Part shown: piece after piece, positions 10,420 to 19,239 of the stretch
Numbering within the stretch: the first letter of the stretch is position 1
Layout: each line of letters opens with the position of its first letter
Assembly (NCBI GenBank): GCA_963585895.1
Contig: OY757934.1
Span: forward strand, 32,430,712 to 32,494,711
Origin: Sepioteuthis lessoniana
Taxonomy: Eukaryota > Mollusca > Cephalopoda > Myopsida > Loliginidae
Length of the DNA: 64,000 bases
Direction: 5' to 3'
Program-made: the position numbers and the translations under genes
Notes under the pieces: generated by a model
The model's database searches: none
Told to the model about the DNA's origin: nothing
Seen by the model: the letters and a program-made list of their open reading frames with translations, nothing else

Positions 10420-11039
10420 GAACAGCAGATACAATAAGTAAACTGAGAACTGTATCCTTGACTAAGTAAAGTTTTGTAAGTAAAAATAATACGTTAGTAT
10501 GGCATTATAATTGGCAAGCTAGACTAACTGACCATTGCTCGTAAGTTTAATTCTTACCGGGTACCCCATACTTCTGGCCTTGGGTCAGACTAAGCAAAGT
10601 TTAGTAGATAATGACACATTGGGCGCAAAGCATGGTGTAATGCGAAAACAAATATTGATTTTAGGATTTTAGAAAGGAAGTTTTGCTTACAATACTTAGT
10701 TGAAACGACACCTTCTAAAATCATGAAATCAATATTTTTCCAGACTGACAAATTGGCTCAGAGGAAGGTTTTATGTATGTTAAATAAAAGAAAAGATATT
10801 TGCGAAAAAATGTTTTTCTTTTTTCCTGACAGAACCCAGGGGATTCAGATGTGTTCAATAAGCTTCTAATTTCCAGTCCATTTGTCAGTAGAATAATTGT
10901 AATAAACTCTTTTTCGTCTGTCATAGATTCTTCGTAAAGTATTAGAGAAAAGATCGGTCGAATGATTAGAAACTTCGGTAAAGTTTTCAGAAACTTACAT
11001 TATTTTCTTTTTATCTTCTACTGATCGATTTTCTTTAGT
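10420..11039. other. Spacer, possibly body of the 5S-derived repeat at its start
   Basis: From 10420 to about 10650 this may be the body of the 5S-derived repeat. Beyond that I see nothing recognisable. Confidence 0.35.
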
Positions 11040-11084
11040 TACACGACGACATTTAGAATCTACAGCTAACCTAAAACGGGAAAG

Positions 11085-11235
11085 ACAACCCGGAAGGATG
11101 AGCTTTGAAGATGGCGGATGTCTTGTAACGTTAGAATATAAGTCGCTGTAGCCGTGTGGACACTAGTCAATGTTTGAAGTGAGTACGCGTGATCTTCTGG
11201 TCCACTTCCGGTGAACGGTTTCCGGTTTTTCAGTT
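11085..11235 (+). promoter_or_regulatory. Possible TATA-less promoter: YY1 and ETS motifs
   Basis: AAGATGGCGG at 11108-11117 is a strong YY1/initiator-type motif. CCGGAAGG near 11090 and CACTTCCGGTG at 11203-11213 are ETS sites in opposite orientations. This combination is characteristic of TATA-less promoters of animal housekeeping genes and stands out in AT-rich DNA. It lies just upstream of a short ATG-initiated exon candidate. Confidence 0.35.
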
Positions 11236-11244
11236 TCAGACAAA

Positions 11245-11282
11245 ATGTTCAAGTCTTTCAACTTGAGACTGTTCAATCAGAT
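11245..11282 (+). CDS. Candidate first coding exon (MFKSFNLRLFNQ...), partial
   Basis: The ATG at 11245 opens a 12-codon frame, MFKSFNLRLFNQ, that reaches CAGAT|GTAGGT, an acceptable splice donor at 11283. The peptide is basic and amphipathic with no acidic residues, like the start of a mitochondrial targeting presequence. I cannot find a downstream exon in the window by eye, so the gene is unproven. The motif-rich upstream segment is the main support. Confidence 0.25.
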
Positions 11283-11497
11283 GTAGGTCACTTTCTTTTG
11301 TTACCTGTCAATTTAATTCTTCAATTCTAATCTTTTTCGTTTTCCTTGTTTTCTTCTTGTTTCTGTTTCCTCTTCTTGGTTGGTATACACTAGCAAATAT
11401 TAATACATAAAGTACCAACACAAAACATATCGCCATAATATGCTTATTTGTAAAGTTTTATATATTGTACAAATAATTTCTTTGGTATATACGAAAG

Positions 11498-11740
11498 GGG
11501 CACGTAGTGTAATGAATATAGTCATAGGAAATAGACACGGCGAATCGAGCTCAAAACCTTTGGTATTGGTATGAACCAAACAATTCTCTCTCCAGCTATT
11601 AGGAAAAAAATAGGGCTGATTGGGCTCTGTAAACTTGATATAGAGAGCAGACGAGGTATGGGAAAACTCTAACAGCAAACCTGTTAAACAAAACTTAAAA
11701 AGTGACCTTGTGTCGCATCCTGCTCATATCAAAGAAGTTG
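11498..11740 (+). repeat. SINE-A, diverged
   Basis: The head is GGGGCACGTAGTGTAATG with GAGCTCAAAACC in the B-box position. Then come CTCTCTCCAGCTATTAGG (central block), AACCTGTTAAACAAAACTTAAAAAG and GACCTTGTGTCGCATCCTGC, in SINE-A order. It is old. Confidence 0.7.
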
Positions 11741-11775
11741 AGTATATACATGTGCAAAAATGCATTTTTTATATA

Positions 11776-11800
11776 TATATGTGTGTGTGTGTGTATATGT

Positions 11801-11830
<30 letters not shown>
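11776..11830. repeat. (TA)n/(TG)n microsatellite
   Basis: TATATA and GTGTGT runs, ending in a (TA) tract immediately before the hammerhead motif. Confidence 0.9.
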
Positions 11831-11834
<4 letters not shown>

Positions 11835-11835
11835 A

Positions 11836-11880
11836 TCCACAGACAGACTGTTTCGTTCAATCAGAACTCTTCAGTGTGGC
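11836..11880 (-). ncRNA. Hammerhead ribozyme motif (type I, PLE/retrozyme-like)
   Basis: On the minus strand the catalytic core reads CTGAAGA at 11874-11868 (CUGANGA box). Stem II is GTTC (11867-11864) paired with GAAC (11858-11855) over a 5-nt loop, followed directly by GAAA (11854-11851). A very short helix III (AC/GU) follows, with C17 at 11846 as the predicted cleavage nucleotide. Helix I is ACA (11877-11875) with TGT (11845-11843), and beyond a 4-nt bulge CC pairs with GG. Every invariant position I can check is present: C3-A6, G8, A9, G12-A14, the A15.1-U16.1 pair and H17. Type I hammerheads with short helix III are known from Penelope-like elements and retrozymes. Activity is not shown. 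Confidence 0.65.
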
Positions 11881-11899
11881 TAGACCCGCAGGACGCTCG

Positions 11900-11900
<1 letters not shown>

Positions 11901-11970
<70 letters not shown>
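11901..11970. repeat. (TA)n microsatellite
   Basis: Near-pure TA dinucleotides lie between the hammerhead motif and the palindrome. Confidence 0.95.
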
Positions 11971-11974
<4 letters not shown>

Positions 11975-12224
11975 TTTAAGAAAAAACAACGAAACCGGTC
12001 ACATAGGATTATAAATTTATTTCAATCCTATTACGCATTTTTGAAATTTCCAAAAACACGAAAAAAATTAACAGGACTTCTTCAGATCTTTTTGATAAAA
12101 AAAAAAAGATCTGAAGAAGTCCTGTTAATTTTTTCGTGTTTTTGGAAATTTCAAAAATGCGTAACAGGATTGAAATAAATTTATAATCCTATGTGACCGG
12201 TTTCGTTGTTTTTTCTTAAAGAAT
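11971..12224. repeat. Near-perfect 254-bp palindrome (foldback), arms ~123 bp
   Basis: The left arm 11971-12093 is the reverse complement of 12102-12224 with only one substitution (CCTATTACG against CCTGTTACG) and one base of length change in an A/T run. The loop is a few bases of GATAAAA. Arm ends are ATTCTTTAAG and CTTAAAGAAT. The outer arm holds GAAACCGGTC, a sequence like the 3' half of a hammerhead core, and the inner arm holds CTGAAGAAGTCC. This suggests derivation from a Penelope-like or retrozyme-like unit in inverted arrangement. RNA from either strand would form a ~120-bp hairpin. Confidence 0.9.
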
Positions 12225-12348
12225 TTATTGCTCTGTATTATTGGTACATTGAGCTCTTTACCAGGAAAATTTTGAATATTCATTCATGAATAATTTCTTG
12301 GCCTGATGGAATTACTCCCAACTCCGGTTTAACTGGACCAAGAATACT

Positions 12349-12486
12349 ATATATATATATATATATATATATATGCGTGAATATTATGTCAATGTATGTG
12401 TATGCTTGTATATTTGTGTGTATGCATTTATGTGTATGTATATATGTGTATGTATTTTATGCATATGCATGCATACATATATATAT
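12349..12486. repeat. (TA)n/(TG)n simple repeat
   Basis: TA, TGTA and ATGCATGCATA-type simple sequence; no gene. Confidence 0.85.
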
Positions 12487-13182
12487 TGTTGTATAGCTGA
12501 GAATGACAACAATGACGTATAAAAATAAAATTAACTTTTCTTTTCCTTTTATTACTAAAAATATGAGAGGGTCGAGTAAGGGAGGGTTGAAGACAGCTGA
12601 GATGTGTGGGGATTTAGGAATTAACAGTAAAATCTCCCAACCGGATATTGACTCGTCGGCTGCCAGATACAAAATGTATAAACGCGTCGCCACGCATAAG
12701 GCTCCACGCATCCATCCGGTTAAAATAAAAAAAAAAGAAAAATAATAAAATGTAAAGTAGCCAATGAGAAGCGGTCGCGCCAAAATTAGAAGGATTTTCG
12801 AGTGGCGAATTTGGAGCCGGTGAAGAGAGATAAATACTCAGGTTTTCTGTGAACCGACCTCTTTTTCGGGTAGTGACGTCGAACCGACAACACCGATTTT
12901 ACTGTCTGGTGTTTTTGGGCACCACGCTGTGTCTTGGGACGTAGCGTTGGTTAGTCCATTCACCAAGTAAATAAAGGAAAGTATGGAAGAAATGTTTTCG
13001 TCTCTTATCTGTTTTTTATCTTTTCCTTTTTGTATATTTCTTATGGACCTTCTTTGGGCAAGGCATTGCGCCAGCCAGTCAACGTGGGGTAAAATAATAT
13101 TACCAAAATATGGAGTCAGATATCTTACGGCAACACAGCCTTGCCCTTAGCCACTGACCTTCATAAAAACTTTCAAATCCCA
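12487..13182 (+). mobile_element. LTR-like repeat, family X (fossil)
   Basis: Three related copies occur in the window: here on plus, 38160-38745 on minus and 41930-42500 on minus. Shared landmarks are a GGGCACCACGC block near 12920, AATAAAGGAAAG near 12970, GAGACGAA-type sequence (here TTCGTCTC), and ATGGAGTCAGATATC near 13112. This copy ends in CCCACA followed by TTGGTGACCTCGACG, the usual form of an LTR end plus primer-binding site. The LTR start is not certain. Confidence 0.55.
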
Positions 13183-13530
13183 CATTGGTGACCTCGACGC
13201 GAAAAACCTTTAAACCCCACAGATGCACACACAGCGGCCGACGGTACGGATCTTCCATGGGCTGCTTTCCTCATCGTTTTGCTTTTCGGGTTGAAATCTC
13301 CCTGGTTATATATTCTGGATGCCCACGCAAATTCTCGTGGTCACATCTTCTCCAACCTGCTGCCTACACTTTGCATTTTCCTTCTAGCAATTTATTCGGC
13401 ATTTCCGCCGGGAACACCTGCGTCCTGTTTACTTTAGATGTCAGGTGTATTTCTTATTTTGTTCCCAATGTCCGACTTCCACAGCTGCATAAACATGTCA
13501 CAGGGGTCTTCAAGTCAATATCCAACAATA
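13183..13530 (+). mobile_element. Remnant of LTR-element internal region next to family X LTR (fossil)
   Basis: Following the primer-binding-like TTGGTGACC is ~350 bp of GC-richer sequence that would be 5' leader and gag start. The long ORF across it (13185-13577) has no family I recognise. Broken and short. Confidence 0.35.
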
Positions 13531-13536
13531 TGTGTA

Positions 13537-13777
13537 AGGTGTGTGTGTGTGTGTGTGTGTTTATTTTTATAGTATAAAAAATCAGTGGACTATATCCACT
13601 ATAGTCACCTTGGGTGTTCTGTGATAAGGTTTCTCGAAAATGAAATTCTACGGCTTCTATACACTCTGCAAGTCCCCTGCTTTTTAGAGTTTGCGTATTT
13701 TGTTTTTATTTTTATTTTCTGTATACTTATCTTTCCTCACCTACCATAACTTCTAATCGTGTATGTATACGTATTTA

Positions 13778-13834
<57 letters not shown>

Positions 13835-13948
13835 CGGTGTGTGTGTATGTATGTACATATACGTGAACATATGTGTACGCATATATATATATACATGGGT
13901 AAGTGTGTGTATATATATACACATGTAAGTAAGTGTAAGATGTGTGTG

Positions 13949-14000
<52 letters not shown>
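13537..14000. repeat. Compound (GT)n, (TA)n, (GTATAT)n microsatellites
   Basis: (TG)n at 13537-13560 and 13780-13822, mixed TA/TG to 13960, and (TA)n to 14000. All ORFs over this stretch are repeats of Tyr-Ile or Thr-His and not genes. Confidence 0.95.
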
Positions 14001-14003
<3 letters not shown>

Positions 14004-14080
14004 TCATCATCAAATCGTGCTGAGAGCACGAATTTCCTTGACTCTCTTCATCGGTCCCTAGATCTTCCGAACCTAAAATA
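14001..14080 (-). mobile_element. RTE-type LINE, extreme 3' end
   Basis: The minus strand ends ...GAGAGTCAAGGAAATTCG, CTCTCAGCACGATT and then (TGATGA)n. This parallels the last codons and tail of the RTE copies at 34818 and 9850. Only ~80 bp remain. Confidence 0.55.
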
Positions 14081-14512
14081 TTAACGTTGCCGACATATTC
14101 CTTCTCACTAACAGCACAAAAAAATCAACTCGCTGATATTCTCTATAGCCACATGGCAAAAACTTGAGAGTTCAACGACATAAAGGTGAACTGAGAAATA
14201 GAAGTTGGCGTCAAGCTACCCGTCAAAAGACACACGTGAAAATACCGTGTGAAAAAGAATTAACATGGCCAACTCATTCACTGCGGATACCCAGCTTGGT
14301 TCTCAAATGAAGAAACCAGGGAATAAGCGATTCTTGAAAAGATGAAATTAAGAAGACCTTCTTCTGACCAAAGAAAGTCAAAGAAGTGAAGATAAAAAAG
14401 AGGAAAAGACATTTATTAAATCGCCAACAAGATTAGTTAAGACAATGATTAACTCTTTTGCTCTAATGATATTATATCACGCAGCACATATATATTATAT
14501 ACACAATTCCAA

Positions 14513-14517
<5 letters not shown>
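14081..14517. other. Intergenic DNA
   Basis: Nothing recognised. Confidence 0.35.

Positions 14518-14558
<41 letters not shown>
14518..14558. repeat. (TA)n microsatellite
   Basis: About 20 TA units. Confidence 0.95.
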
Positions 14559-14559
<1 letters not shown>

Positions 14560-14922
14560 AATTGTTCGTGATATTCATGTTTAATCCTCTTTATCCTTCT
14601 ACTTTTATTCGCATTTGGACGAATAAATGTTGTTACATAAGCTAGGGAAATAGTCTTCGGTTTACATTCTTTGGGGAATTTCCACCTCATTTTTATTTTT
14701 AATGTGTCACGGATTGGTTCCGCGGATTATTGAAAAATATTCATGTGAACAATATTTATGCTTAATATATTATAGACCTATTAGAGCAATAATTATAATA
14801 GTGGGAAGAGTCCAGGATAAAGTGTCCTAAATAATTTGGAACCTCGTGCAGGGACTGAAATTTTATGAGCTTTTCTGCTTTAATCTCGTTCCCCCATTCA
14901 GATAACTGTCCCGTCCGTAACA
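14560..14922 (+). mobile_element. LTR fragment, family Y (fossil)
   Basis: It shares GACGAATAAA, GTCTTCGGTT and CCTCATTTTTATTTTT, in the same order and spacing, with 24440-24678. Both end in (T/C)CGTAACA, the complement-type end to the TGTTACG start seen at 22047. AATAAA precedes the end as expected for R-U5. No coding part is attached. Confidence 0.5.
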
Positions 14923-14997
14923 TTATACACGCATGTATATATGTTCATTTCTATGTATCTATCTATATGAGCATACTTAGATTTATGTTTATCTGAG

Positions 14998-15034
<37 letters not shown>

Positions 15035-15090
15035 GTGTGTGTGGTATGCATAGATATGTTTTATATACTTATATATGTGTTCATACATAT
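14923..15090. repeat. (TA)n/(TG)n simple repeat
   Basis: Simple TA, TG and TATC sequence. Confidence 0.85.
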
Positions 15091-15745
15091 ATATAGTTGG
15101 AATTTTGTAAATTCGGCAGTTAATAATTGCTCGAATGCCAATTGCTTATTTCGAAGTTGAACCATTACTGGCCCACTTGCAGCAATATAATCGGTCACCT
15201 GGAGCAGTCTGCTTTCTTTCCCTTTTTGCTGCTGGCATCTTGCCTTTTCGACTTAAGCCTCGTTTTGGCTCCTTTTGCCTTCGGGCAGTTAAGGTCTTAG
15301 CCAGGTGCTGCTTGAATACACCTGTTAAGCCATTTTGCTAGGTGAGAATTCGACCATTCAGCGGACGCGAAGTAAGTTGTCTTACCTGAAAACCTTAAAG
15401 AGTGAAAGAAAAGTTTTTAAAAGTGGTGGAGAAAACCAAATGAGGTTTTTCTCCACGCAGAAAAGTAAGAACTTTTTGATGCCACGTGCTTACTCCGAGA
15501 GAGAGTAAAGCATCTTTAGTTGTGAAATCTAAAGGAAATCCAACGAGGAGATTTGAAAACCTGCTTGGACTCGTCTACCAAATTATTGAGAAAGACAACA
15601 GAAAGTAGGAATTATTCAGCTGAAAACACAGTGTTTTCCCGGCAGATTAGAACATTTTCAGTAGGCAGAAGCCCAAAAAGAAAAAGAATACTTGAAAAGG
15701 AAGGAGAAAAGGAACTTTCGAATTGTAATACCCAGTGAAGGTTTT
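15091..15745 (+). other. GC-richer, purine-rich unclassified segment
   Basis: A GC-richer stretch to ~15370 with TTTTGCC/GGGCAG blocks is followed by a Glu/Lys-rich, purine-rich stretch. It resembles LTR leader sequence in composition but has no partner in the window. No gene is supported. Confidence 0.25.
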
Positions 15746-16035
15746 TACTCAAAAAAATTTTTCAGCAAGTTGGCAGTTCAACGAAGAGTAAGTCTTGGTT
15801 ATTTCAATTGCCTCCCGTATTTTTTCCTTAGATTTATATTCCTTTGAATCATTTCGTTGCATATCTTTTATTTTTATTTTATTTTTTTTTTTTTTTGTGT
15901 TCAAAAAGAGTTGAATTCGTATCTCAACCAGCATATGGAAACACATGCAGTGTGTGTGTATGTGTGTTTGTTTATATTTTTGTATATTTATATGTTTATA
16001 TGTATGCTCATATTTATACATGTTATATATATATA
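15746..16035. other. T-rich and (TG)n/(TA)n spacer
   Basis: Simple-sequence spacer running up to the mariner insertion. Confidence 0.6.
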
Positions 16036-16923
16036 CGAGGTGCACACGATAAGTTTCCTGACTTTTTTCGTATGGGCACTTTTATTGATAGTACATACAT
16101 GAAATTCGAGTCCCCTTCGAAGTAATCTCATCCGGCTGCAATACACTTGTTGCACCGTTCCAATAACGTCTGGAAGGCCCCTTGGAAGTCCTCTTATGTG
16201 AACGTGTCAATGACCTTCGTCACAGCCTCTTTCATCTCCTCAATTGTCTCATAACGACAGCCTCTGAGCTTAGGGAATAACCAAAAGTCACAAAGAGCAA
16301 CGTCTGGACTATAGGGAGGGTGAGGAACTGTCTTGATACCGATCTTGGTCAAATAGTCTGTGACAAGGATGGAGTTATGGACTGGTGCATTGTCCTGACC
16401 CGATTTGAAGAGTGCTGGCCTCTTCCGACGGAATCTCTTCCTGAACTCTCTTAAAACCTCAACATAGTAACCCTAAACCTAACTCTTTGGCCAATCAACT
16501 CTGGTGTATTGACTTCCTTACTCCTTCCACACCTCTCATCATCCCTCACAGACTCCCTGCCTTCCTTGAATCTCTTATGCCACTCAAAAACCGATACTCG
16601 ATTCATGCTAGATGGTCGAAAAGAAGTCTGAAGCATTCCATACGTTTCTGTGGCATCATTTTTTCCAAGTTTAAAACAGAATTTTATTGCATATCGTTCT
16701 TCTAAAGTGTCAGATTGCATTTTTGAAATTCACCAGCTGTGACAGTCAGGTTTTAGTAGGGTGTATTCCAATTGCTGCTGTAGCTGTTCATTTGAACCTG
16801 AAATCATAAAAATTGATCAGTCATCTCATAAGATGTATAGCAATAACATACTGAATTTTCAAGAGTCTACGACAATTTTAAATGCCCATACTAAAAAAGT
16901 CTGGAAATCTATCGTACGCACTT

Positions 16924-16925
<2 letters not shown>
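16036..16925 (-). mobile_element. Mariner (Tc1/mariner) with internal deletion, 890 bp
   Basis: Terminal inverted repeats are CGAGGTGCACACGATAAG at 16036 and its partner, on minus from 16925, CGAAGTGCGTACGATAGA. They match at 27 of the first 33 positions and are flanked by TA. Length is about 890 bp against ~1.3 kb for intact mariners. The TA target sits inside a (TA)n tract. Confidence 0.9.
16090..16720 (-). pseudogene. Mariner transposase, internally deleted
   Basis: From ATG at 16720 the frame encodes the N-terminal helix-turn-helix region (MQSDTLEERYAIKFCFKLGK, then WHKRFKEGRESVRDDERCGR) and stops making sense after EVNTPELIGQRVR, about residue 83. The sequence resumes in another frame with EFRKRFRRKRPALFKSGQ, QDNAPVHNSILVTDYL and PPYSPDVALCDFWLFPKLRG. 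From QD to the CD of VALCD are 34 residues, the mariner DD34D spacing for the last two acidic residues. The segment holding the first catalytic Asp is missing, along with ~150 residues. It cannot encode an active enzyme. The terminal repeats could still be acted on by a related transposase. Confidence 0.85.
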
Positions 16926-17004
<79 letters not shown>

Positions 17005-17070
17005 CTTTTTATATACGTTTTCACACATATATAAATGTTTACATAAATATTTACATATATATATATATAT
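16926..17070. repeat. (TA)n and (TATG)n microsatellites
   Basis: (TA)n, (TATG)n then (TA)n between the mariner and the hAT-like element. Confidence 0.9.
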
Positions 17071-18056
17071 CAGTGGCGACTCTAGCCTATTTTTGCTACT
17101 CGTTCCCCCCCCCCCCGCACTCTGTCAACTTCAGTTCCCAACCCGTGGAAGTCATCATAGTTGCTATTGCGTGATTCTCCATTGTATAGCACAGATTGAC
17201 AAACGTACCTTGCATGGTGTTTTTTTTTTGTAAACAATCAAGATACTATATAATTTGTAGTCTTGTTAATACAGTAGATAAGATAATTTTTTTTCCTTTC
17301 AAAAGTATAGAAGAAAAGAGATGTTCATTACTATGACGAGAAAAATATGTTTATTAGAATAAAGAAACTGATGACAATATACACAGACACAGCTAGTAGT
17401 TTCAATTTCGCTTAAAATAAAGATTATTTGTTGAAAATGTATTCAAATAAACAAATTTTAGTTACAGAATGTAATATATGCAACATTCATTAAAGAAATA
17501 GACATCTGTTAGTGAAAAAACGAATTAAAACACGCCGTTTAACCAACATTTACCATAGGGATGATGATGACGTCGGCGACGGCTATAATCTGCTATCCTC
17601 TCTCTCTCTCTCTCTCTCTGTCCCTCTCCCTCTTCCCAATATATCTATCAACAGTCGCACGTGCTAAGATTTTTGAGCACAGTGGTAGGGTTGCTCTTGC
17701 TATTGGCTACAGCCAAAAGCGTATTTCTCTAACATTACTGTTATTATAAGGGTCTAGTGCCTGGCACGGATCGGGCGTTCAACATTATAGCCGATTTTAT
17801 GGGATGTTCAATGAATCTGACGGTGGCCGGACAAACACCATCCGTTCAAAACAGCATCGTTCTATTATTCCCAGATATATTTATGAACTTTTGGCTACTT
17901 AGTTATCGAAACTTGAATAGATACGTAATTTAATTGAGATCAGACTAAGTATGTTTGCTTGAAATTAATGGATGATTTTTAATCCATTTTGAATAACATT
18001 GACCGAGTTATTGGTCGTGCCGGGCACGAGTAGCACTAGTCCCGTCTCCGCCCCTG
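17071..18056. mobile_element. hAT-like non-autonomous DNA transposon, 986 bp
   Basis: The left end CAGTGGCGACTCTAGCC and the right end (read on minus) CAGGGGCGGAGACGGGACTAG are the CAGTGGCG/CAGGGGCG type seen in many animal hAT elements. The flanks are ATATATAT (17063-17070) and ATATAAAT (18057-18064), an 8-bp near-duplication as hAT makes, though in TA-rich DNA this is weak. Inside there is a C-run at 17105-17117 and a (TC)n tract near 17600. There is no transposase frame. Confidence 0.55.
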
Positions 18057-18064
18057 ATATAAAT

Positions 18065-18673
18065 ATGTGTGTGTGTGTGTGTTAATTCATATATATGTTT
18101 ATACACATTTACAACTACGAATACATATATATGGGTTCATGTATATGTGTATACCGACCTATATGTCCACATACGTATATATATATATATATATAATCTC
18201 AATTGATGTATATATCCAAATGTATATTTTCATCCACACACATATCCAGATGTAGATTTTAATCGGTATATATATGTTTTGTTTTGTTTGTTTTTTATAA
18301 ATACGTCTGGAAATTGATTTCAGGGCAGTACTTTAATGCTTTATTTCATATAAATTTGCTCGAAACGTGTTTGGGACTTGGGCTTTTTTTTTTCTAACGA
18401 CTGATACTGTCTTTGTTTTTACTGAGGTGTCATTCTTTTTAATTCAACTTCATTTTTTTTTCCAATTAGAAATTATATACTTTGTTTGCATGTGTCTGCA
18501 TTCGTATACATACATACACATCTGGTTGTTTTGTTTTGTTTTTCCTTTTCTCTTTCTCTTTGAGTTGAATGTGTGTGAGAACGTATTTATTTATATATTC
18601 AATGTACATCCGATTGTTGTTTTTTCTTCTCTTTCTCGCTGATTTGAATGTGTCATCGATATATGTGTAGCAG
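18065..18673. other. Simple repeats and T-rich spacer
   Basis: (TG)n near 18066, TA/TC mixed repeats to ~18280, then T-rich sequence. No gene. Confidence 0.6.
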
Positions 18674-19010
18674 AAAGAAATTTGCATTTTTGTTTGGCGC
18701 GTAATTTAATTCGACCGTTAGGGTTGACGCATCATTTCACCCAATCAGGATGACTTATCCTATTCAGCCCGAGCCATGAGCCGGCAGCACAAACAGATCC
18801 CTCTCACATGACTGCTACTGATTCCACTTGGAACCCATCGCTAAAGAAAATGCTGCTGCTAGCTTCACACACGTTTCCTACAAACCAAGGACCAACATAC
18901 TGACCAGCGACACAAAAGGGACACTTTCTCACTTTCACTCCTTTACGCCTGCTACTGTAATAAACATTTCTTTGTTGTGTTGTTTAAAAGAAGTTTCGTA
19001 ATTCATTCGT
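18674..19010 (+). mobile_element. LTR-like repeat, family Z (fossil)
   Basis: It shares TTTTTGTTTGGC, AATTTGACCG-like sequence, TTTCACCCAATCA, GATGACTTAT and CTATTCAGCCC with 22612-22760. An AATAAAC near 18960 is placed as in an R region. No coding part. Confidence 0.45.
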
Positions 19011-19115
19011 GTTGCCAAATAATTTATAGTGTTAGAGAAATTAACCATTTCCCGAAACACTAAATATGTTAAGATATTTTGTGCATGTTTGTGGTAGTGA
19101 GTGTGTGCATGAAGT

Positions 19116-19116
<1 letters not shown>

Positions 19117-19157
<41 letters not shown>
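19117..19157. repeat. (TC)n microsatellite
   Basis: About 20 CT units. Confidence 0.95.
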
Positions 19158-19158
<1 letters not shown>

Positions 19159-19239
19159 TTATAAATGAAACTTTTTCTTATTTTAAAGAATCCATTACTG
19201 CATTTGTAAAGATGTTGTTTTTTTTTGTTTTTTTTCTGG

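Noticed and set aside
11702-12014. ORFs of Tyr-Ile or Cys-Val repeats over TA/TG tracts (also at 13737-14029, 16761-17233, 21777-22080, 24759-25033)
   Set aside because: They are microsatellites read as protein; no unique sequence or codon structure.
12084-12140. Second hammerhead in the palindrome's inner arm (CTGAAGAAGTCC)
   Set aside because: No GAAA follows a complementary stem II strand at usable distance, and the GAAACCGGTC piece lies in the opposite orientation, so no single strand makes a core.
12457-12783. 108-aa minus-strand ORF
   Set aside because: It crosses the boundary between simple repeat and LTR-like sequence and has no domain.
13185-13577. 130-aa ORF as a host gene
   Set aside because: It starts at a primer-binding-like site after an LTR-like repeat, runs into a (TG)n tract and has no recognisable domain.
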